Shown one piece after another: positions 1-5,059 of a stretch of 5,844 nt of DNA; position 1 is the first letter of the stretch; each line of letters begins with the position of its first letter. A program made the position numbers and the translations under genes. A model generated the notes under the pieces. The model saw only the letters and a list, made by a program, of their open reading frames with translations, searched no databases and had not been told where the DNA came from. Origin of the DNA: Candidatus Heimdallarchaeota archaeon AB_125 (GTDB lineage: Archaea; Asgardarchaeota; Heimdallarchaeia; Heimdallarchaeales; Heimdallarchaeaceae); NCBI GenBank assembly GCA_001940755.1, contig MEHH01000181.1, positions 1 through 5,844 of the forward strand, read 5' to 3'.

Positions 1-1
1 A

Positions 2-1000
2 CCAGAAGCGTTTTTCGCAGAACCTAAACCTCCAAAATACAAAACCAAAAAGGGTGAAGTGGTGGCTATCTTCACCAACCAACAAGCTACGATCAAAAAT
101 GGGTGGCTAGTCTTACCTAAGAAAGTAGGATTCTACTACAAAACTAGACTGACAGCTCGTTCGAAACTCAAAGAAGTGAGAATTGTTCCAAGAAAAGTAG
201 GGTATACACTCGAACTAGTGTATGAGAAAACCTTACCAAAGAAGATAAAGAAATGCACTAGGAAGGGAGGAATAGATTTAGGTTCTATCAACATCGTGAC
301 CTTTGTAGATAACCTTGGTAATCAACCAATTGTTATCAAGGACCACGGAAAAGGAATAAAAAGTATTATCCATTATTATTTGAAATTCCAAAAAAAACTT
401 AGAGAACAGTATGTACAACAGCAGAAAAAGCAATTGAAACAACATCAAAAATTAATCTATGGTTCAGCTTATTATCACCTTCGTGAAAAGTTTAGAAAGA
501 AACTGAAAGATGCCATTCACAAACTCACCAGATATTTGGTAAACTTGTGGGTGGAACGGGATTTACATGAGGTGATTATTGGCTATAACGAAAAGTGGAA
601 GCAAAGAGTGAACTTGGGAAAGAAAGTTACTCAAATGTTTGTAGCTATCCCCTTTATGAAAATCATCAATCAACTTCGATACAAAGCTGCTGAGCTCGGA
701 ATCCAAGTAAATCTTCTTCCTGAAGATTTCACCTCTAAAAGCAGTTTTCTTGACAATGAGTTTCCCAAAGAACGAACATCTTATGCCTGTCGAAGATCTC
801 CTCGAGGACTGTTCACTTCCGCTCAAGGTCATATTATTAATGCTGATGTTAATGCTGCATACAATATTTTACTCAAAAGCGATCCGAAAGCATTGCCTAG
901 ACGGTGTGCGAACGGGGTAGGAGGATACGTGATGTATCCACGTAGAGTTTGTATTGACCCACAAGGAATGATGCCCAAGGTCTCTACAAAAGGTGTTTAA
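2..1000 (+). CDS. tnpB: TnpB, RNA-guided nuclease of an IS200/IS605-type element (5' end outside window)
   Basis: The frame is open from the first bases, and the 19 codons before the GTG at position 59 (including PKPPKYKTKKGE) read as normal TnpB sequence. The true start therefore lies before the window; 332 residues are visible of a family usually near 400. TnpB is an omega-RNA-guided DNA nuclease with a RuvC-like site. All three catalytic acidic residues are visible: Asp in GIDLGS (codon 275-277), Glu in LPEDFTSK (722-724) and Asp in NADVNAAYNI (845-847). The family block IPFMKIINQLRYKAAELGI precedes the Glu. The usual CxxC...CxxC zinc ribbon between Glu and the last Asp is missing; the segment runs FLDNE...RGLF, a zinc-free variant I recall from other TnpB proteins. 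The C-terminus (GVGGYVMYPRRV) is of normal type and ends at TAA, so the visible part is intact. No tnpA lies to the right; one to the left cannot be excluded. Confidence 0.93.
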   Translation, partial: PEAFFAEPKPPKYKTKKGEVVAIFTNQQATIKNGWLVLPKKVGFYYKTRLTARSKLKEVRIVPRKVGYTLELVYEKTLPKKIKKCTRKGGIDLGSINIVTFVDNLGNQPIVIKDHGKGIKSIIHYYLKFQKKLREQYVQQQKKQLKQHQKLIYGSAYYHLREKFRKKLKDAIHKLTRYLVNLWVERDLHEVIIGYNEKWKQRVNLGKKVTQMFVAIPFMKIINQLRYKAAELGIQVNLLPEDFTSKSSFLDNEFPKERTSYACRRSPRGLFTSAQGHIINADVNAAYNILLKSDPKALPRRCANGVGGYVMYPRRVCIDPQGMMPKVSTKGV

Positions 1001-1003
1001 CTA

Positions 1004-1031
1004 TTCTTGTCTTAGGAGACAAGGAGACAAC
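1004..1031 (+). repeat. Candidate right-end hairpin and 3' end of the TnpB omega-RNA
   Basis: Four bases after the tnpB stop, CTTGTCT (1006-1012) and AGACAAG (1017-1023) form a 7-bp stem around TAGG. A T-G and a T-A pair extend it to 9 bp (1004-1025). The 3' arm lies in a tandem repeat, GGAGACAA twice (1015-1030), so the 5' arm could pair with either copy. GTCTC inside the tnpB end (980-984) is also complementary to both copies. In this family the guide RNA comes from the 3' end of tnpB and ends at the element boundary. The RNA role is inferred; the pairing is seen. Confidence 0.4.
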
Positions 1032-1086
1032 AACTCATCATACTAGATTTACTTCTATTTTCTGGAAAAAGTTAAGAAGAACCTTT

Positions 1087-1094
1087 TTTAAATA
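1087..1094 (+). promoter_or_regulatory. TATA-like box before the E2-like gene
   Basis: TTTAAATA, preceded by a purine-rich stretch (GAAGAACC) that could serve as a BRE, lies 37-44 bases before the ATG at 1131. Archaeal initiation about 25 bases downstream would give a leader of only some 10-15 bases. A weak ribosome site AGGA (1115-1118) lies 12 bases before the ATG, or 3 before a GTG at 1122. This is pattern recognition only. Confidence 0.35.
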
Positions 1095-1130
1095 GAGACT
1101 ATTCAAAGATTTTAAGGAAAAGTGAAAACT

Positions 1131-1925
1131 ATGCCAAGAAGACCTGATGCAGAGTTGGTAAAAACAACAAAATTTCATGAGATAGAATTCCATATTATGC
1201 GAAAGAAAACACAGAGTGAGATTCATTTTCAGACTCAAGTAGATCTAACTCATACTCATGAATTTCTAGAGAAATATAACAGAGATAAGGATAAAAAAGA
1301 AAAACTGACTCTTTTCCAGATATATCTAACAGCTGCAGTTAGAACAATAACCTTACGTCCAAGAATCAACCGATTCGTTTCTGGACGAAGATTATGGCAG
1401 AGGAATAGGATTGTCATTGCTTTTGTGGTTAAAAAAGATAAGACAGAGGGTGGAGAGGAAATCAATGCTATGATAGAATTTGACCCATTTGACAATTTAG
1501 CAGCTGTTCAGAAGATTGTCAACAAAGAAATTTATGAAGCCCGATATGGTGTAAACAAAAACGAACAAGATGTTGAGTTAACGAAAAAAATGCCTAGATG
1601 GTTTATCAAATTTCTCTTCTGGCTCATAAGATGGACAGACGAGAAAAATATGCCAATGACCATGTTTACAAACGATTTTCCTATGTGGTCGTCAGTTTTC
1701 CTCGCTCATCTAGGATCAATAGGAGTACCAGCAGTATATCATCATCTTTTTGAGTACGGAACTACAGGAATTCTTCTAACAATTGGACAAATGCACAAAG
1801 CACAAGTTGTTGACCAAGAAACAGGAAAAGTAGATATTCGACAAGTTATGGAGTTGAAGGTTGTTATAGATGACCGTATAGCTTCAGGGAGTTACACAGG
1901 TCCAACAATTCAGTTAATGAAATAG
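1131..1925 (+). CDS. Stand-alone E2-like acyltransferase-fold protein (2-oxoacid dehydrogenase catalytic domain family)
   Basis: The 264-residue product matches the catalytic-domain fold shared by 2-oxoacid dehydrogenase E2 and chloramphenicol acetyltransferase. There is no lipoyl or E3-binding domain. Visible family features are LRPRINRFVSGRRLWQRN (residues 75-92), FVVKKD (98-103), IEFDPFDNL (115-123), HLGSIG (193-198), HHLFEYG (204-210) and TIGQMHK (217-223). At the usual catalytic DHRxxDG motif it reads DDRIASG (247-253): the acid-base His is Asp and the later Asp is Ser. Stand-alone relatives I recall carry an acidic residue (DERxxDG) there, so normal acyl transfer is doubtful. A hydrophobic segment WFIKFLFWLIRW (157-168) seems typical of this subfamily. 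I chose ATG 1131 because MPRRPDAE resembles relatives' starts; GTG 1122 would add three residues. Cofactor and substrate are unknown. The TAG stop is suspicious (see 1926-2054). No E1 or E3 gene is nearby. Confidence 0.82.
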   Translation: MPRRPDAELVKTTKFHEIEFHIMRKKTQSEIHFQTQVDLTHTHEFLEKYNRDKDKKEKLTLFQIYLTAAVRTITLRPRINRFVSGRRLWQRNRIVIAFVVKKDKTEGGEEINAMIEFDPFDNLAAVQKIVNKEIYEARYGVNKNEQDVELTKKMPRWFIKFLFWLIRWTDEKNMPMTMFTNDFPMWSSVFLAHLGSIGVPAVYHHLFEYGTTGILLTIGQMHKAQVVDQETGKVDIRQVMELKVVIDDRIASGSYTGPTIQLMK

Positions 1926-2054
1926 TTAATAGAAAATCCTGAACCACTTCTAAATCCTCCAAAGTCAACAGATGAACAGCTAGACAAACATATGCTTAAG
2001 AAATACAAGAAGGACAGAAAAGCAAGAGAAAAATTAAAAAATAAAAGAGGTTAA
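1926..2054 (+). other. In-frame continuation of the E2-like gene beyond its TAG stop
   Basis: After TAG (1923-1925) the same frame stays open for 42 codons to TAA at 2052-2054. It begins LIENPEPLLNPPKSTDE and ends in a Lys/Arg-rich tail (KKYKKDRKAREKLKNKRG). A segment of the form xxxNPExLLxPP is how I recall stand-alone E2-like proteins of this family ending, so this looks like the true C-terminus (264 + 1 + 42 = 307 residues). It also closes the gap to the convergent gene, leaving 13 bases instead of 142. Possible reasons are a recent nonsense mutation, a sequencing error, or translation through TAG (for example as pyrrolysine). It has no start codon of its own near its beginning and is unlikely to be a separate gene. 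Confidence 0.6.
2029..2048 (-). terminator. T-rich termination tract after the LRR gene
   Basis: Read on the minus strand, this stretch about 20-40 bases past the LRR stop is TCTTTTATTTTTTAATTTTT. Runs of T after the stop are the usual archaeal termination signal, with no hairpin needed. The same bases encode the Lys-rich tail of the extended E2-like frame on the other strand, which can alone explain the A-richness. Confidence 0.4.
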
Positions 2055-2068
2055 TCCTTTAGATTGAC
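2050..2068 (+). terminator. Weak hairpin between the convergent genes
   Basis: GTTAATC (2050-2056) and GATTGAC (2062-2068) form a 7-bp stem with one G-T pair around CTTTA. A T-rich stretch follows on the + strand (CTGTTTCTTTTCTCT). It overlaps the end of the extended E2-like frame and the last stop base of the LRR gene. The stem is A+T-rich, so the call is tentative. Confidence 0.3.
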
Positions 2069-3168
2069 TAACCTGTTTCTTTTCTCTGCTGTCGTTCTAG
2101 TTCTCTCTCTTTATCTCTTTGTAATTCATAGTCTGCATCAGATAGTCTTACCCAGAGCCAACCGAATCCACCAATCCAAGTAATTATACCAATAAGTATT
2201 TCTCCTACTATCCCATAAATACTTGTAGTAAAAGTTACTGTTGCAAAGAAAACTGCAGCTAAAGCAGCAAAAATACCAGCTAGTAGGAATATAAGTGCAT
2301 GTGCTTTTTGTTTTTTTATCAAATAGTATAAGGCTATTAGAAATCCAAAGACACTAGTAAAGAAAGTTATTATCAAGAGGATACCGTTAGTTTTTTCCTT
2401 CTCTGTCATAAGTGGTTCTACTACCTTTTCAGTTGTGCCATCTGCTTTTTCAATAACTAATCCTTGAGTATCGATTGATTTATCTACATTGAACATAGTA
2501 AGTTTTGGTATTATATGTTGTACAGGAGTAAAGTCAAGTTCAGTAAATTCATTCTTTTGAAGAGAAAGCATTCTTAAATTTGTTAGTGAACTGATTGGTG
2601 TTAGATCAAGTGAAGTGAGTTTATTCTTCGCAATACTTAGATTTTCAAGTTTGTCGCAAAATTGAAGTGGAGTTAGATCAAGTGACGTAAGTTCATTCTT
2701 CACAACACTTAGATATTCAAGTTTGTCGCAAAATTGAAGTGGAGTTAGATCAACTGACGTAAGTTTGTTTGAGAAGAGAATGAGTGAGCTAAATTCTTTT
2801 TTGTTTTCAAGAGGACTCAAATCAATACTTTTGATTGAGTTATGTCTAAGATTAAGCTCTTTTAATTTATGACAATTTGCTAAAGGTGAGAGGTCTACTC
2901 TCTCTAATTTATTTCTTGCTAAACTGAGATTTCCTAAATTGGGACAATTTGCTAAGGGGGAGAGATCAATATTCTCTATTTTATTATTTCGTAAATCAAT
3001 GTAGGTAACATCAGGATGAGTTGCTAAGGGGGAGAGATCAATACTTCGCAAATCCTGTTTAATAATATTTATAGATGTAAATTCTTTATTGAGAAGGTAT
3101 TCAAAAGGTTGACAACTAGTTTTTACACCTTTGATTATAGTGTGACCAGATAAATTATTCTGACTCAT
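2068..3168 (-). CDS. Leucine-rich-repeat protein with C-terminal membrane helices
   Basis: The product has 366 residues. Residues 40-231 are eight consecutive repeats of exactly 24 residues, with the pattern LxxIDLSPLANCPxLxxLxLxxNx, an LRR solenoid usually used for protein binding. Repeats 5 and 6 are nearly identical. A linker (232-260) leads to hydrophobic segments at about 262-284, 289-312 and 317-341, then a charged, coiled-coil-like tail (YELQRDKERELERQQRKE). Lys-rich IKKQK after the first helix and the Arg-rich end suggest those parts are cytoplasmic, which would place the LRR domain outside. There is no signal peptide, so this topology is tentative. ATG 3168 is supported by a good ribosome site, AGGTGA. 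The gene ends with TAG, backed up by TAA two codons later. It converges on the E2-like gene and follows the propeller gene on the same strand 225 bases downstream. Function is unknown; surface recognition or adhesion is an inference. Confidence 0.88.
   Translation of the reverse strand: MSQNNLSGHTIIKGVKTSCQPFEYLLNKEFTSINIIKQDLRSIDLSPLATHPDVTYIDLRNNKIENIDLSPLANCPNLGNLSLARNKLERVDLSPLANCHKLKELNLRHNSIKSIDLSPLENKKEFSSLILFSNKLTSVDLTPLQFCDKLEYLSVVKNELTSLDLTPLQFCDKLENLSIAKNKLTSLDLTPISSLTNLRMLSLQKNEFTELDFTPVQHIIPKLTMFNVDKSIDTQGLVIEKADGTTEKVVEPLMTEKEKTNGILLIITFFTSVFGFLIALYYLIKKQKAHALIFLLAGIFAALAAVFFATVTFTTSIYGIVGEILIGIITWIGGFGWLWVRLSDADYELQRDKERELERQQRKETG
2476..3051 (-). repeat. Eight tandem 72-bp units encoding the leucine-rich repeats
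   Basis: The eight 24-residue repeats fill 576 bp with no insertions. DNA-level similarity is strongest between 2644-2692 and 2716-2764, which differ at very few bases in about 49. A second pair shares TTGCTAAGGGGGAGAGATCA plus three more bases at 2949-2971 and 3021-3043. Both pairs are exactly 72 bp apart, so these units were duplicated or homogenised recently. Confidence 0.85.
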
Positions 3169-3172
3169 ATGT

Positions 3173-3178
3173 TCACCT
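3173..3178 (-). promoter_or_regulatory. Ribosome binding site of the LRR gene
   Basis: On the minus strand AGGTGA lies 4 bases before the ATG at 3168. It matches the core complementary to the 16S rRNA 3' end and decides the start. Confidence 0.7.
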
Positions 3179-3223
3179 GTTTATTTTTTTTATTAGTTAA
3201 CTTACTGAATAAGGGTGTTAGGG

Positions 3224-3244
3224 TTAAAAAACGTTTCTAGAAAC
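3224..3244 (-). promoter_or_regulatory. Candidate promoter and operator of the LRR gene
   Basis: A perfect 12-bp palindrome, GTTTCTAGAAAC (3233-3244), lies directly upstream of a TATA-like TTTTTTAA (3224-3231, minus strand). A start about 25 bases on, near 3200, would give a leader of some 30 bases containing the ribosome site. The palindrome sits where a BRE or a regulator site would be, so dimeric regulator binding is plausible. The rest of the 225-bp gap (3169-3393) holds the T-rich tract of the upstream gene and no credible small gene. Confidence 0.3.
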
Positions 3245-3347
3245 AAAATTATACGAAATTTAAGAAGAATGGTGACAAATAGAAACGGAGATTGTAACAG
3301 AAATCTATACTTGAATAATTTTCAATATATGTCAACTTTTGTTTTCC

Positions 3348-3392
3348 AAAAAAGAAAAAAAGAAGAAAAAAGTATGAACTAGTATGTACTAG
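3348..3392 (-). terminator. Terminator of the propeller gene
   Basis: Just after the TGA stop, the minus strand carries an inverted repeat, CTAGTA-CA-TACTAG (3379-3392). A strongly T-rich stretch follows (3348-3371, with runs of six, seven and six T). The two-base centre makes the hairpin tight, but the T runs alone fit archaeal termination. The LRR gene is therefore probably transcribed separately. Confidence 0.5.
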
Positions 3393-3393
3393 C

Positions 3394-4878
3394 TCAAATA
3401 AAATGTCTCTTGCGAATTATAGAAACTAAGATTGGTAGAGCAATAATTCCTGATATTAGTAGATACCTCAAATTATTAAAGACATTAGTCTGAAGCTCAG
3501 GAACAACTGGAGCTTCTTGTAACTTCCTGTAGAAAATGTCTTCATCTGTACCCGAACCAGCAAAATTATCTGTATAATCCATCCAAACAATGTGAGCATT
3601 ATTTGAAGAGTCAACATCAATAGAAGGAACTACAGAATCACTTGTACTTCCTTCAGAAACTACTTCCACAGAAGTCCATGAAGAGGTAGATGAGTCCCAG
3701 CGCTTGTAGAAAATGTCATAATCTGTTCCACTTCCAGCGTAATCAGTACTGTCATACCAAACAACATGGACATTATTTGATGAATCTACTGCAACTGACG
3801 GTGTTCGCGAATCTTCGGTACTTTCTGTTGATAGAACTTGCAATGATGACCAAGAGGATATTGAAGAAATCCACACTTTATAGAAAATGTCATCGTCTGT
3901 TCCACTCCCAGCATAATCAGTACTGTCATCCCACACCACATGAAGATTGTCAGAAGAATCAATAGCAATAGAAGCACCGAAAGCAGCTGATGTACTCTCA
4001 GTAGACACTACCTCAGTCAATGACCATGTACTTGAAGTATCAGCAGAGTATTTATAGAAAATGTCATAATCTATTTCAGCTCCATCATAGTTCGTACTAT
4101 CTGACCAAAATGCATGACAATTATCATCAGAATCTATTGCTGCAGAGGGATAGATTGAATGGCTCGAGCTTTCAGTGGAAATAAAAGATGAAAGAGACCA
4201 AGAAGTATTGGAAGCAAACCAACGTTTGTAATAAACATCTCTGTCAACTCCTGAACCTGACCAAGGATCAAAATCATTCCATAATATATGAACATCTCCT
4301 GTAGAAGTAGTAGCTATTGTAGGAGATTCTGAGTCATCTGAACTAAATTTACTGATTTCCTCAGTTGTGATCCAAAGAGAGTTAGAAGACAATCTGGTTT
4401 TGTAAAAAATATCATAATCTATTCCTGCACCATCATAATCTGCAGTGTCTCTCCAAACTACATGTGCATTTCCAGAGACATCAGTTGCTATCGTAGGAGT
4501 TGAAGATGCTCCTGTACCTTCCGTTGACACAACTTCAGTTGCAGTCCAAGATAAAGTATTAGTTACCCATTGTTTATAAAAGATATCGTTATCTCCTCCT
4601 GAACTACCATAATCTGTAGCATCATCCCACACCACATGAATATTTCCTAATTCATCAACAGCAAGCGATGGATTGGCTGACCAACTTGTACTATCAGTTG
4701 AAACAACTTCTATTGTTCCCCATTCCCAGTTTAGTTTATTCTCCAAATTTGCTTTTAATTGAGAAGTTTCATAAGATTCAGATCCCCCATTTTGGAAACA
4801 AATAGAAACAGAATATAATAAAAGACTAATTATAATAAACGTTAAACCAATTCTTATTTGATTTTTCTTTATTTTCAT
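3394..4878 (-). CDS. Secreted, membrane-anchored seven-bladed beta-propeller protein
   Basis: The 494-residue product starts with a basic stretch and a hydrophobic segment (MKIKKNQIRIGLTFIIISLL), a signal peptide or anchor. Seven repeats follow with conserved Trp at residues 53, 111, 169, 227, 285, 343 and 401, exactly 58 apart. Each unit runs W-x3-EVVST, PSIAVDSSNN, HVVWxDSTDY, GSGxDxDIFYK. Seven four-stranded units point to a seven-bladed propeller, distantly like BNR/sialidase-type repeats; the classic Asp-box is not clear and no catalytic site is visible. The C-terminus has VPELQ (459-463), a membrane helix (about 470-488) and the basic tail RKRHFI, so the propeller should face outward. 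The Asp-rich DxDxDIFYK loops might bind metal ions. I chose ATG 4878 because AAGGT precedes it by 7 bases; an in-frame ATG at 4893 has no such site. A role in cell-surface binding is inferred. Confidence 0.85.
   Translation of the reverse strand: MKIKKNQIRIGLTFIIISLLLYSVSICFQNGGSESYETSQLKANLENKLNWEWGTIEVVSTDSTSWSANPSLAVDELGNIHVVWDDATDYGSSGGDNDIFYKQWVTNTLSWTATEVVSTEGTGASSTPTIATDVSGNAHVVWRDTADYDGAGIDYDIFYKTRLSSNSLWITTEEISKFSSDDSESPTIATTSTGDVHILWNDFDPWSGSGVDRDVYYKRWFASNTSWSLSSFISTESSSHSIYPSAAIDSDDNCHAFWSDSTNYDGAEIDYDIFYKYSADTSSTWSLTEVVSTESTSAAFGASIAIDSSDNLHVVWDDSTDYAGSGTDDDIFYKVWISSISSWSSLQVLSTESTEDSRTPSVAVDSSNNVHVVWYDSTDYAGSGTDYDIFYKRWDSSTSSWTSVEVVSEGSTSDSVVPSIDVDSSNNAHIVWMDYTDNFAGSGTDEDIFYRKLQEAPVVPELQTNVFNNLRYLLISGIIALPILVSIIRKRHFI
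3526..4722 (-). repeat. Seven 174-bp units encoding the propeller blades
   Basis: The coding DNA repeats with a 174-bp period (58 codons); only the last unit has one extra codon. Blades five and six are most alike at the DNA level: the stretches beginning TAGAAAATGTCAT at 3707 and 3881 stay nearly identical for about 45 bases. This suggests growth of the propeller by tandem duplication. Confidence 0.85.
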
Positions 4879-5059
4879 GATATCAACCTTCATTTGTTAT
4901 ATTCATTGGAACTAAGTAAGATTTTACTAGTTATTAACTATAAGAGCGAAGAATAAAAGCGTTTCCCCATAAAATCCTCCATCTTTGTAAAGTAAATTTC
5001 AAATAAGAGTTTTAAGTGTGTGAATTCATCTTTTCAAAAACATAGGTAAATGAATTATA
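4879..5059. promoter_or_regulatory. Divergent promoter region between the propeller and phosphotriesterase-like genes
   Basis: This 181-bp gap should hold both promoters. On the minus strand TTATAGTTA (about 4934-4942) is TATA-like and overlaps a perfect inverted repeat, TAGTTA-T-TAACTA (4928-4940), 50-62 bases before the propeller start. On the plus strand TTTTAAG (5010-5016) is a possible TATA box about 45 bases before the ATG at 5060, followed by an 8-bp palindrome TGAATTCA (5021-5028). A weak AGGT (5044-5047) lies 12 bases before that ATG. None of these is strong in an A+T-rich background. Confidence 0.3.
4886..4890 (-). promoter_or_regulatory. Ribosome binding site that sets the propeller start
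   Basis: AAGGT followed by TGAT on the minus strand lies 7 bases before the ATG at 4878. The alternative ATG at 4893 is preceded only by A/T-rich sequence, so the later start is preferred. Confidence 0.55.

Larger units (their letters stand above)
1..1031 (+). mobile_element. Right part of an IS200/IS605-family insertion sequence
   Basis: The element is inferred from tnpB and the small hairpin just after its stop. IS200/IS605 elements lack terminal inverted repeats and carry subterminal hairpins instead, so this arrangement fits a right end. The exact right boundary cannot be fixed from one copy; position 1031 is the end of the tandem repeat next to the hairpin and is an estimate. The left end and any tnpA lie outside the window. 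The element could be autonomous or a tnpB-only (IS1341-like) form. Confidence 0.5.

Noticed and set aside
59..61. GTG as the start of tnpB
   Set aside because: The frame is open upstream to the window edge and the upstream codons read as conserved TnpB sequence, so this GTG is an internal Val codon.
563..832. Open frame on the minus strand inside tnpB
   Set aside because: It lies wholly within a well-recognised gene on the other strand and its translation has no recognisable features.
1256..1495. Minus-strand open frame inside the E2-like gene
   Set aside because: It is an antisense shadow of a conserved coding region, with no ribosome site or family resemblance.
2476..3051. Regular 72-bp repeats as a possible CRISPR array
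   Set aside because: The period is three times 24 residues, the frame is open throughout, and there are no conserved repeat/variable spacer blocks; it is a leucine-rich-repeat coding array.
3269..3382. Short plus-strand frame beginning ATG GTG ACA in the gap between the LRR and propeller genes
   Set aside because: It has only about 37 codons, is driven by the A-rich terminator tract, has no ribosome site and looks like low-complexity chance sequence.
3690..3965. Plus-strand frame with apparent repeats inside the propeller gene
   Set aside because: Its repeats mirror the 174-bp blade period of the real gene on the minus strand; the translation has no fold-like pattern.
3526..4722. 174-bp periodicity as a satellite or non-coding repeat
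   Set aside because: The translation shows conserved blade residues at a fixed 58-residue spacing, so the repeats are explained by protein structure.
5021..5028. Palindrome TGAATTCA upstream of the phosphotriesterase-like gene as an operator
   Set aside because: Eight-base palindromes of this composition are expected by chance in A+T-rich DNA, and nothing else supports it.
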